NCBI GenBank assembly: GCA_017880985.1
Contig: JADGRK010000058.1
Coordinates: 1 to 10,315 of the forward strand
From: Rhodoferax sp.
Lineage (GTDB): Bacteria; Pseudomonadota; Gammaproteobacteria; Burkholderiales; Burkholderiaceae_C
DNA length: 10,315 nucleotides
Direction of reading: 5' to 3'
Positions 1 to 7,269 of the stretch are shown here, in pieces; within the stretch, counting starts at the first letter, position 1, and every line of letters starts with the position of its first letter. Made by a program: the position numbers and the translations under genes. The notes under the pieces were generated by a model. It was not told where the DNA came from. It did not search any database and saw nothing but the letters and a program-made list of their open reading frames with translations.

Positions 1-875
1 GCATCGGTTTCGATGATTTCATCCACAAGTTGATAGACTGCACTGGCCGCCACTGCCACGATCAACAGATCAAGTTTGTACGTCAGCGCTTTCAAGCTCT
101 CGACGCATTTGACACCGTCGATTTCGGTCTCGCCGGGGCGGATGATGACCATGCGTTCCTTGCTGTAACCACTTCCCATCAGGTTGCGCAAAATGATCCG
201 GCCAAAATTCATATTGCTCGACGAGACCCCAATCACGCCGATGCTCTGCGGATGGATCAGTTTGTCGATTTTGCGGATCGGGCGCGCCAATCGAGTCGGC
301 ACTGGCTGGCTCAGCTCGCACTGCGCGGTTTGAACGATCAGTTGCGCGCCGACGGCGACCAGATTCAACTCGAGATGGCGCAGTGTGGAGGAGGCAGCGG
401 GGTCGCTCGACCGATTGCCGAGTGCAAGAAATTGTTCGAAACAAGTCTTGAGTTGCTGGTCCGGCAGCGGCCAGCCGGCGCGCTGGGCGCTGCTGGCCGT
501 TTTTTTATAGATATAGGTACGGTGGAACAGGTTTAAAAAAGTTTCGGCGGTGGTCAGCTCAGTGGCTGCATAGACGACGGCGCGGTCCTTTTTGAAATTG
601 TCTGCATCCAGTTGCGCATCGAGCCCGCCCGTGCCGGCGCTGATGATCATGCCGAATTCACGTGTGTGGTAGAGCTTGATACTGACTTCAATAGCGCCGG
701 ACTGCGCTGCCTGTGATGCGTCTGCTGTCAATGCCAGCCCCAGGCTGGCAAGCAGGCGACCGAGTTCGGTTGGGTTCAGCGTCGTCCGCCCCGAAGCCAT
801 AGCCTGATGGAACAAAGCGGATATTGCTGGGTTTTTCGTTGCGAGGTCTGTCTGGGGACGCGTTGGACTGGGCAT
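1..875 (-). CDS. ATP-grasp/CoA-binding protein of the NDP-forming acyl-CoA synthetase type (3' end outside window)
   Basis: The frame runs from ATG at 873-875 to the left edge without a stop, giving 291 residues, and a strong ribosome binding site precedes it. Residues 31-190 resemble the later part of an ATP-grasp domain of acyl-CoA synthetases: an E-L-G-R-L-L-A-S-L-G helix, then EVSIKLYHTREFGMIISAGTGG-type strands at 63-84, and an L-E-L-N-L-V-A-V strand near 168-175, like the ELNP strand of that family. Residues 203-291 look like a CoA-binding Rossmann domain: IHPQSIGVIGVSS at 207-219, then NFGR, VIIRP, IDGVKC and LDLLIVAVAA. NDP-forming members interconvert acyl-CoA plus ADP and phosphate with acid, CoA and ATP. 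Following a 2-oxoacid:ferredoxin oxidoreductase by 49 bases, it could act on that enzyme's acyl-CoA product. The ATP-grasp part looks short, so catalytic activity is uncertain; a non-catalytic or regulatory CoA-binding role is possible. Confidence 0.8.
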   Translation of the reverse strand, partial: MPSPTRPQTDLATKNPAISALFHQAMASGRTTLNPTELGRLLASLGLALTADASQAAQSGAIEVSIKLYHTREFGMIISAGTGGLDAQLDADNFKKDRAVVYAATELTTAETFLNLFHRTYIYKKTASSAQRAGWPLPDQQLKTCFEQFLALGNRSSDPAASSTLRHLELNLVAVGAQLIVQTAQCELSQPVPTRLARPIRKIDKLIHPQSIGVIGVSSSNMNFGRIILRNLMGSGYSKERMVIIRPGETEIDGVKCVESLKALTYKLDLLIVAVAASAVYQLVDEIIETD

Positions 876-883
876 GGTAGGGA

Positions 884-889
884 CTCCTT
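884..889 (-). promoter_or_regulatory. Ribosome binding site of the CoA-binding protein gene
   Basis: The reverse strand reads AAGGAG, eight bases before the ATG at 875. It is the best Shine-Dalgarno match in the window and fixes the start of this gene, which is not translationally overlapped with its upstream neighbour. Confidence 0.75.
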
Positions 890-924
890 GGTTCTGCGAG
901 TGTTCTTGCGACGACCAATGTCGC

Positions 925-3900
925 TCACAAAGCTGAATTCTCCGCCACGCTGACAGCACGGGCGCTGGCCGCTGCCAGACTCTCACGCAATGCCGCCGCC
1001 TGATCTTGCATTGCCGCGGTGGCCATTTTTCTGACGTGGCCAAAGCCGCGCACGCGCTCGGGCAGGGCGGCGATTTGCACAGCGCTTGCCAGGTTGCTGG
1101 TATTCAGATCGGGCAGCAGTTGCGCGATCATCCGGGCATATTGTCCGGCCAGGGCACGCTCATCGCGCCGCGTTGGTGACCACCCAAACGGGTCGAGCGC
1201 CGTGCCACGCAGGCTGCGCAGGCCGGCCAACAGTTTGAGACCCAAACGCGCCCCTGGACCGAAGTTGCGCTTGACGACCGGACGCCCATCCAGACGCTCC
1301 TTGGCCAGGTACTCGGGGGCAAAGTGGTAATGCACCGCGTAGTGGCCGGTGAACTGTTCGTCGAGTGAGCGTTCCAGCGAACCATTGGTGTAGAGGCGCG
1401 CCACTTCAAACTCGTCTTTGTGGGCCAGCAGCTTGGCGTAGTTCAGGGCCACCTGGCGTGTCAGCTCAAGCGGCGCGTCGGCCGCCACCAGCGCGCGCTC
1501 AGCCGAGCGCACCTGATCGACAAAGTTCTGATAACGCAGCGCGTAAGCGGCGTTCTGATAGTCAGCCAGATGCTCGCGGGCGCGCTGGGTGATGGCGTCA
1601 AGCTGGTCGCTGGCGCTGGGCTCGGGCGCTGCAAGGCGCACACCCAGCAGGGCGTCCAGCGTGGCCGGCTCGGCCGCTGCCAGGCGGCCACAGGCGAAGG
1701 CCAGTTGGTTGGCAGCCACCGCTACCCCATTGAGCTCCAGCGCACGCTCGAGCGCGGCGCGACCCACCGGCACCAGTCCTTGTTGCCAGGCAAAACCGAG
1801 TAACAAGACATTGGCCGTGAGGGTGTCACCGAGCAGCTGTTCAGACAGCGCCTGGGCGTTGCAGGCGCCGATCGAATGGCTGCCAATGGCGTGCTCGATC
1901 TTGGCCAGCAAAGCACTTTCATGCAGATCGGCATCCGGGTCGGCGACAAACGCCGAGGTCGGAATTGCCCTGAGGTTGACCGCCACCCGGGTGCGGCCAC
2001 GCGCGGCGCTTTGCAAGGCCTCATTGGAGGCACCCACCACCAGGTCGGCCACAATCATGGCGTCGGCTTGCTGCGTGTCAATGCGGGCCTGATGCAGCAG
2101 ATTGGCGCTTTGCGCCAGCCGCACAAAAGCAATCACCGAGCCGCCTTTTTGTGCAAAGCCCATGAAGTCCAGCACCGAGGCACTTTTGCCCTCCAGATGG
2201 GCGGCGGTGGCGATCAAGGCGCCGAGCGTAATGATGCCGGTGCCGCCCACGCCGGTAATGAGAAGATCGTAGGGCGCACCCCAGTGCCAAGGGCTCGGCT
2301 CAGGCAGTCGTGCCAAGGCACTGGCCAGCGCTTCATTGGCCACCCCAGCGCCGACCTGCTGGCGCAACTCGGCCCCTTCAAGGGTCACCATGGCCGGACA
2401 GGTGGCTTGCAGGCAAGCGTAATCCTGATTGCAGACGGTTTGGTCGATCTGCCGTTTGCGTCCCAACTCGGTCGCCAGGGGGCGAATGGCGACGCAGTTG
2501 GACAGCGCCGTGCAATCGCCACAGTTCTCGCAAATATCGGGGTGGATGAAGACGCGCGTGCTGCGCGCACTGGCCAGGCCGCGTTTGATGCGGCGGCGTT
2601 GTTCGGTGGCGCAGACCTGGTCGTAAATCAGCGCCGTGACACCGGGGATAGCGCGCAGCACGCGCTGCACCGCGTCGAGCTCGGTGCGCGCGTGAAAGGT
2701 GGTGCTGGCCGGGAACTCGGCACGCTGCCCCAGCCAGTGCTTGGGGTCCTCGGTCAGCACGGCGATGCGGGTGATGCCTTCGGCCTCGATTTGCCGTGCA
2801 ATCTGCGGCACCGACAGGCGCCGATCCACCGGCTGGCCGCCGGTCATGGCCACGGCGTCGTTGTACAGGATCTTGTATGTGATGTTGGCCTTGGCCGCTG
2901 CCGCCTGGCGGATGGCGAGGTAACCCGAGTGTGAGTAAGTGCCGTCGCCCATGTTCTGAAAACGGTGCGTCGTGTCGGTGAAGAATGACTGTGCCACCCA
3001 ATCCATGCCCTCGCTGCCCATCGGCACCTGGGGAAAAGTGGTGGCGCGGTCCATCCAGCCGACCATGGCGTGACAGCCGATGCCACCGCTTGCATTGGAG
3101 TCTTCGGGCACGCAGGTGGACAAGTTATGCGGGCAGCCAGCGCAAAAATAGGGCCGGCGGCGCACACCGTCGGCTTCGTTGGCGAGCATGGCCGTGGCCA
3201 CAAAGGCGGGCACGCGCTCAAGCCGATCCAGTGTCGGCAGATGTTGCGCCAGCCATTGTGCCAACACCGGCATGATGCGCGACGGTCGCAACTCACCCAG
3301 CGCCGACAGCAGGGGCTGGCCGTCTTGACTCTGCTTGCCCAGGATGGACGGGCGTTGTGCTGGCGCCCGGTTGTAGAGCAAAGCGCGCAATTGGTTCTCG
3401 ACCACAGCGGCTTTTTCTTCCACCACCAGAATCTCTTCAAGTCCGTTCACGAAGTTGAGCATGCGCCGGGGCTCCAGCGGAAACACCAGTCCCACTTTGT
3501 AGATGCGCACGCCGGCCTGTTCCAGTGCATCGAGCGAAATGTCGAGGCGGCGCAGCGCTTCCAGCAGATCGAGGTGCGCTTTGCCGCAAGTCACAATGCC
3601 GATTTTGGCTTGGGGCGAGGCGACGATCAGGCGATCAATTGGATTGGCCCAGGCAAAGGCGCGCACCGCATCGAGCTTGGCGCTGAGCCGGACCTCAATG
3701 GCGAGCCCGGGCAGGTCGTGCATGCGGTAGTGCAGACCCCCCATCGGAGCGGTGAAATCAGGCGGCGCATCAAAGCGGGTGCGCAGCCGGTCGAGATCGA
3801 CGGTGGCGGTTCCTTCCACCGTTTCCGACAGCGCAATCAGCGCACACCAGGCACCCGAGAAACGCGACAGCGCCCAGCCATAGAGGCCGTATTCAATCAC

Positions 3901-4452
3901 CTCGGCCACATTGGCTGGATGCAGTGCCGGCATGCTCCAGGCTTGCAGCGCCAGATCACTTTGAAATGGAATGCCTGAAGAAACACAACCATGGTCGTCG
4001 CCCACAACCACCAGCACGCCGCCGCGTGGCGCTGAACCGTAGGCGTTGCCGTGGCGCAGCGTGTCGCCCGCGCGGTCCAGCCCCGGCCCTTTGCCATACC
4101 AAAGCGCAAAAACACCCTCGACGCGGCGCTCTGGGTCACTGGCGACACGCTGCGTCCCGAGTGCAGCGGCGGCACCCAACTCCTCGTGGATGGCAGGCAT
4201 GAAACGCACCTGGTGCGCGTCAAGCAATGCCTGCGCCTTCCACAGTGCCAGATCAACGCCCCCCAAGGGCGAGCCGCGATAGCCGGTGACAAAGCCAGCG
4301 GTGCTCCAGCCCCGCTGGCGATCCAGTCGGGCCTGCATCAGGGGCAGGCGCACCAGGGCTTGTGTGCCCGAGATCAGGATGCGACCCCTGTCGGCGGTCA
4401 GGTTGTCGTCGAGCCGGTAGTCCAGTAGCGGCCCGGACGGGGCACCGTTCAT
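925..4452 (-). CDS. Fused indolepyruvate:ferredoxin oxidoreductase (IorA-IorB type, 1175 aa)
   Basis: This cytoplasmic thiamine-diphosphate Fe-S enzyme oxidatively decarboxylates 2-oxoacids, typically arylpyruvates, to acyl-CoA with ferredoxin reduction. The N-terminal pyrimidine-binding part includes GYRGSPLGGVD at 57-67 and IHEELGAAAALGT at 88-100. The thiamine-diphosphate part has CAGCPH at 437-442, GGIGCH at 456-461, MGDGTYSHSG at 501-510 and NDAVAMTGGQ at 531-540. An Fe-S region follows: C641, C644, C647, C653, then C674, C680 and C685. A gamma-type domain starts at GVGGTGI (734-740) with GFAQKGGSV at 765-773. The C-terminal region (about 950-1150, with YTNGSLERSLDEQF) matches the extension, DUF6537 as I recall it, of the long proteobacterial form. 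The length of about 1,150-1,200 is usual for that form. The ATG overlaps the upstream stop as ATGA, with no clear ribosome binding site, so translation is probably coupled. The precise oxoacid cannot be read from sequence. Confidence 0.92.
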   Translation of the reverse strand: MNGAPSGPLLDYRLDDNLTADRGRILISGTQALVRLPLMQARLDRQRGWSTAGFVTGYRGSPLGGVDLALWKAQALLDAHQVRFMPAIHEELGAAAALGTQRVASDPERRVEGVFALWYGKGPGLDRAGDTLRHGNAYGSAPRGGVLVVVGDDHGCVSSGIPFQSDLALQAWSMPALHPANVAEVIEYGLYGWALSRFSGAWCALIALSETVEGTATVDLDRLRTRFDAPPDFTAPMGGLHYRMHDLPGLAIEVRLSAKLDAVRAFAWANPIDRLIVASPQAKIGIVTCGKAHLDLLEALRRLDISLDALEQAGVRIYKVGLVFPLEPRRMLNFVNGLEEILVVEEKAAVVENQLRALLYNRAPAQRPSILGKQSQDGQPLLSALGELRPSRIMPVLAQWLAQHLPTLDRLERVPAFVATAMLANEADGVRRRPYFCAGCPHNLSTCVPEDSNASGGIGCHAMVGWMDRATTFPQVPMGSEGMDWVAQSFFTDTTHRFQNMGDGTYSHSGYLAIRQAAAAKANITYKILYNDAVAMTGGQPVDRRLSVPQIARQIEAEGITRIAVLTEDPKHWLGQRAEFPASTTFHARTELDAVQRVLRAIPGVTALIYDQVCATEQRRRIKRGLASARSTRVFIHPDICENCGDCTALSNCVAIRPLATELGRKRQIDQTVCNQDYACLQATCPAMVTLEGAELRQQVGAGVANEALASALARLPEPSPWHWGAPYDLLITGVGGTGIITLGALIATAAHLEGKSASVLDFMGFAQKGGSVIAFVRLAQSANLLHQARIDTQQADAMIVADLVVGASNEALQSAARGRTRVAVNLRAIPTSAFVADPDADLHESALLAKIEHAIGSHSIGACNAQALSEQLLGDTLTANVLLLGFAWQQGLVPVGRAALERALELNGVAVAANQLAFACGRLAAAEPATLDALLGVRLAAPEPSASDQLDAITQRAREHLADYQNAAYALRYQNFVDQVRSAERALVAADAPLELTRQVALNYAKLLAHKDEFEVARLYTNGSLERSLDEQFTGHYAVHYHFAPEYLAKERLDGRPVVKRNFGPGARLGLKLLAGLRSLRGTALDPFGWSPTRRDERALAGQYARMIAQLLPDLNTSNLASAVQIAALPERVRGFGHVRKMATAAMQDQAAALRESLAAASARAVSVAENSAL

Positions 4453-5450
4453 GGCGTAATGGGTCGGGTGAAGGCCAGGCGTTGTGAGGGTTTGAAACCG
4501 GCGTCGAGCAGAAAGCCGAGCAACACATGATCGCGCGGCGCGGTGATGGTCTCGACCCGCTCCACCCGCAAAGCGCCCAGGTTGGCAAACAGTTGCGACA
4601 GCAGGGCATGGCCGACACCGCGCTGTGTGTAGGCGGGATCGACGCCGATGGTGTCGATGACCGCGGCTGGCTCGGTGCGTCCGAAGTCACCGATGTCGGC
4701 CCGGGCCATGAGGTAACCCACAATCGTGTCGTCAAGACGGGCCGTCATCGAGACCCGAATCGTTGAGTCGCTCATGGCCTCGTCGAGCTTGCCCTGGATG
4801 TAGGCGCTGCGTTCGCGCCCGGTGATGGCGTGGTCGATACGCGCAATGGCCTGCAAGTCCTGCGGCTTCATGGAACGCACGTCGGCGCTGTCACGGGCGA
4901 GTTTTTCAAAGTCATTGTTGCCCGCTGCGCCGTAATCGATTTCTCGGCTCGGGTGATCGTCCTCGGTTGCACTCAGGCTGGCGTCCCGCCCGGCATGGTA
5001 AGCACCACCATCCACTGGGCATTCGAGCCAGCGATCACTTGCAAGCATAAAACCCATGGCATCGAACCAGCGCAACATGTCGTGATCACGCCAGGCGGCA
5101 GCGGTAAGAACTTCGGACAGTCCGCGTTTGTGGGCCCGGGCCATGAGCGCTTGCAACATTTGCGCGCCCACGCCGCTGCCGCGCGCATCACTGCGCACAC
5201 CCACAATCTCAAGGCGCAAACCGGCTTGTGGACGACCGAACTCACCAATCAGAATACGCCCCAGCACGTAGCCGAGCAAGCTGCCACCGTCGGTCGCTGC
5301 CAATTGAAGATGCAGCGCAGGTTCGCGCAGCGCAGCGGCCAGGCGACGCTCGATGTAGTCGCGCCGGGAGTGGTCTTCAATGGCCGTGTCGATGGCCACG
5401 ACCGCATTGAGGTCGTCTTTGGTGAGTGCGCGAATGGTGATTTTTTTCAT
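4449..5450 (-). CDS. Tandem GNAT-family N-acetyltransferase (two GNAT domains)
   Basis: GNAT enzymes transfer an acetyl group from acetyl-CoA to an amine. This 333-residue protein holds two copies of the fold. Copy one covers about 4-145, with GYVLGRILIGEFGRP at 60-74, IVGV at 82-85 and the acetyl-CoA pyrophosphate loop RGSGVG at 90-95. Copy two covers about 190-330, with GYLMARADIGDFGRT at 245-259, TIGV and the loop QRGVG at 276-280. The two align along most of their length, so an internal duplication is clear. The linker at about 146-189 is polar and probably flexible. ATG at 5448-5450 is preceded by AAGGAAA at good spacing; the next ATG upstream is out of frame. The gene lies 27 bases after the hemerythrin gene, and its TGA overlaps the oxidoreductase ATG. 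The substrate is unknown; a protein lysine or small amine is possible. Confidence 0.9.
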   Translation of the reverse strand: MKKITIRALTKDDLNAVVAIDTAIEDHSRRDYIERRLAAALREPALHLQLAATDGGSLLGYVLGRILIGEFGRPQAGLRLEIVGVRSDARGSGVGAQMLQALMARAHKRGLSEVLTAAAWRDHDMLRWFDAMGFMLASDRWLECPVDGGAYHAGRDASLSATEDDHPSREIDYGAAGNNDFEKLARDSADVRSMKPQDLQAIARIDHAITGRERSAYIQGKLDEAMSDSTIRVSMTARLDDTIVGYLMARADIGDFGRTEPAAVIDTIGVDPAYTQRGVGHALLSQLFANLGALRVERVETITAPRDHVLLGFLLDAGFKPSQRLAFTRPITP

Positions 5451-5456
5451 GGCATG

Positions 5457-5463
5457 TTTCCTT
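5457..5463 (-). promoter_or_regulatory. Ribosome binding site of the GNAT gene
   Basis: The reverse strand reads AAGGAAA, six bases before the ATG at 5450, within the 27-base gap after the hemerythrin stop. It supports the chosen start over the out-of-frame ATG just upstream. Confidence 0.65.
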
Positions 5464-5477
5464 GTGCAGATGCGGCC

Positions 5478-5972
5478 TCAGCTCGCCGCGTAGTCAAAAG
5501 CCAATTGACGATCAGTCTCGTCGTCAAGCAAATCGTCCAGCATGGGCAGCAGGGCCATTTCTTCTTTTTGGATATGGGCCACCTGGCGTTCCACCATTTC
5601 CAGCGCGTCGCGTTTGAGCGCGTCCCAGCCAGCGCCGTCGAGCGTGCCAGCGGCAGCGGCGCGTGTGAGTGGCAGCAGCTCCTGTGCGACCGCGCGAATG
5701 GCTTCGTGTTCTTCGAACAACAGCGCAACAATGCCGCCGTCGCCAGCCTCACTCAGGCGCACGAACAGCTCGCGCTCTTCAAAGCCAAAGTGGCGGTCGA
5801 TGTCGTGCTCCAGGCTGCGCCCCAGCGCTGCCATGAGTTTCATCAGATCCGGCGTGCGCGCACCGTCGCCGCGCGGGGCGCGCACCAGTGCTTGCTCAGC
5901 GCGTCCGAGCAGGTCAAGAATGGCCCGATGATCTTCGTGCAGTGCGTGGCTGGTTTGGGTTGAAAAGTTCAT
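5478..5972 (-). CDS. Hemerythrin HHE cation-binding domain protein
   Basis: This 164-residue cytoplasmic protein is predicted to be a four-helix bundle with a non-heme diiron site. Candidate ligands in order are H15 (in HEDHR), H56 and H61 with E65/E66 (EHDIDRHFGFEERE), H89 (FEEHE), and H133 with E137 (AHIQKEE). This order fits the HHE family, whose members bind O2 or NO or handle iron, including the RIC/YtfE Fe-S repair proteins. The cysteine-containing N-terminal ScdA-like domain of RIC proteins is absent, so a single-domain sensor or scavenger is more likely. No clear ribosome binding site precedes the ATG at 5970-5972. The gap before it (31 bases) is one of only three places in the array where neighbouring genes are separated by more than about ten bases. 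Its neighbour upstream is the heme-copper-like membrane protein, and the DUF2249 gene is two genes upstream. Confidence 0.88.
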   Translation of the reverse strand: MNFSTQTSHALHEDHRAILDLLGRAEQALVRAPRGDGARTPDLMKLMAALGRSLEHDIDRHFGFEERELFVRLSEAGDGGIVALLFEEHEAIRAVAQELLPLTRAAAAGTLDGAGWDALKRDALEMVERQVAHIQKEEMALLPMLDDLLDDETDRQLAFDYAAS

Positions 5973-5986
5973 ATGCGGACAATAAA

Positions 5987-6015
5987 GTTATCAGATTTCG
6001 AATTCAGGCTGTCAT
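5987..6015 (-). promoter_or_regulatory. Possible internal sigma-70-type promoter before the hemerythrin gene
   Basis: The reverse strand shows ATGACA (6010-6015, five of six matches to TTGACA), a 17-base spacer and GATAAC (5987-5992, four of six matches to TATAAT). The -35 element overlaps the last codons of the membrane protein gene and the -10 lies in a locally AT-rich gap. Transcription would start only a few bases before the hemerythrin ATG, giving a nearly leaderless mRNA, which would fit the missing ribosome binding site. The match is weak and may be chance. Confidence 0.22.
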
Positions 6016-7269
6016 GCGCCGCCACGCGGTGACAAAAAACACACCAAAAGCTAACGCACCCACCAATCCCAGTAGTGCGCTGGTGCGTACCAGCCAGACA
6101 GTGCCGGACAACAGTGCCAGCAGCAACAAGACCAGTGCTGCAATATGGCTGTAAAAATGTATGTCGAGCGGCCGCTGCGCTGTCAGCCCTGAGGGCGTCG
6201 GGGGCCGCCGCATGCCAATGGCAGCGTGCATGGACGCGAGGAATGGAACAATGCGTGACAGTACGCCCAGCAGCAAGGTGAGCAGGCCGCCGATTAGCAG
6301 GACCACAAACAGGCCCGGAGGCAGAGCCGATGGTGTTTGATAGTCCCACGCCAGCGCCACGAAAAAGCTTACGGCCAGAGCGACCCAGCCAAGGCGCACC
6401 AGCACGAAAGACTTGCCCAAGCCCTGGCGCATGCCATTGTGCAGGGCCTGCAGCATCAGCGCGACGTGGATCAAGAAGGCCACGGCACCGGCAGCGATGG
6501 CCAGCGCAAATAGGCGTGGTGGCAGGACGTCAACTGCAGTGAGCAGCACCAGTGCCAGCGCGACGATCGCCAGCGTGACCGAGAGATTGGACCAGCGCGG
6601 CGCCGGGTTGTCTGAGAGCGCAAACATGGGCACCAGAATGTAAGAGAAACCCATGACCAACATCCCCATGAAACCGTAGCCGCCAAAAGTGACGTGCAAA
6701 GTGAGGGCGGTTTGGCGGTCCAGTACAGGCGCTGCGCTGTAGGCACCGGCCAGGGACAGACCGGTGCCAACCAACAGCAGCAACGACAGACAGGCCGCCC
6801 AGCCATGCACAATCACCAGCCGCATGCCACGGGCGCCATACAAATTGCGGGCCAACAAGAACAGGTAAAGCAGCAGCGCCAACGTCACGGCGAGCGCGCC
6901 CGCCCCTAGCAAGGCTGGCAGCGCAATGGCCATACCGGCGCACAGCGCCGCCACACCGATGGTGAAGGCGAGCCAGACCAGGTCGTAGGGCCAGTGTGAT
7001 GGCACCAGCGTTTGCCGACTGGCGACCGGCAGCAGTTGCAGGCTGGTGGCGATGGCTGTCATCACCAACACTCCCAGCGTGACCAGGTGCAGGGCCGCCA
7101 AGGGCCAACCCAGACCGCCGACAAAACCGGGTAGCGTCGGAGCGGCGAAAAATAACGCGATCCAGGCCAGCGCTTGGAACAGCAGGGCGCTGGCAAAGTA
7201 GCGAAACACCAAGGCCGCAGGCAGCAAACGACCCTTGGCACCGCCCAAAAAAGCGTTGATGCCGGCCAT
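6004..7269 (-). CDS. Polytopic membrane protein resembling heme-copper oxidase subunit I or NnrS
   Basis: The 421 residues are almost all hydrophobic, with about twelve predicted membrane helices and no cleavable signal peptide. Histidines sit in or at the edge of helices: H61 (in AALHLVTLG), H155, H192 (in LTLHVTFGGYGFMGMLVMG), H268, H348, H371 and H375. The segment at 189-216, ending in GFSYILVPMFALS, recalls the histidine-bearing helices of heme-copper oxidase/nitric oxide reductase subunit I and of NnrS proteins. From family knowledge, such proteins bind heme and occur in denitrification or NO-response loci. A heme-binding or NO-related role is therefore my inference. The start is secure: ATG at 7267-7269 shares one base with the upstream TGA (TGATG), and AAAGGA lies six bases ahead. 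A true catalytic oxidase is less likely, because the protein is shorter than the roughly 450-550 residues usual for subunit I. Confidence 0.72.
   Translation of the reverse strand: MAGINAFLGGAKGRLLPAALVFRYFASALLFQALAWIALFFAAPTLPGFVGGLGWPLAALHLVTLGVLVMTAIATSLQLLPVASRQTLVPSHWPYDLVWLAFTIGVAALCAGMAIALPALLGAGALAVTLALLLYLFLLARNLYGARGMRLVIVHGWAACLSLLLLVGTGLSLAGAYSAAPVLDRQTALTLHVTFGGYGFMGMLVMGFSYILVPMFALSDNPAPRWSNLSVTLAIVALALVLLTAVDVLPPRLFALAIAAGAVAFLIHVALMLQALHNGMRQGLGKSFVLVRLGWVALAVSFFVALAWDYQTPSALPPGLFVVLLIGGLLTLLLGVLSRIVPFLASMHAAIGMRRPPTPSGLTAQRPLDIHFYSHIAALVLLLLALLSGTVWLVRTSALLGLVGALAFGVFFVTAWRRMTA

Noticed and set aside
30..536. Open frame of 168 codons on the plus strand
   Set aside because: It is antisense to the CoA-binding protein, whose frame gives recognisable domains. 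Its product has no recognisable motif and is rich in H, Q, D and R, as expected of a shadow frame.
908..924. Short inverted repeat (GCGAC, seven-base loop, GTCGC) directly after the oxidoreductase stop
   Set aside because: The stem is only five base pairs and no T-run follows, so it does not qualify as an intrinsic terminator. The next gene begins 33 bases later with its own ribosome binding site.
1876..2934. Long plus-strand open frame inside the oxidoreductase gene
   Set aside because: It lies wholly antisense to conserved Fe-S and gamma-domain coding sequence. Long antisense frames are common in GC-rich genes, and no domain is recognisable.
3070..3978. Plus-strand open frame of about 300 codons opposite the thiamine-diphosphate region
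   Set aside because: It is antisense to the strongly conserved oxidoreductase coding sequence and its product has no family resemblance.
5441..5447. Run of seven A residues in codons 2-4 of the GNAT gene as a possible phase-variable tract
   Set aside because: The run is short and is explained by two lysine codons followed by an isoleucine codon after the start. No evidence of a frameshift is visible.
4830..5963. Plus-strand open frame of 377 codons spanning the GNAT and hemerythrin genes
   Set aside because: It crosses two well-supported minus-strand genes and the gap between them, and its translation shows no domain; it is a composition artefact.
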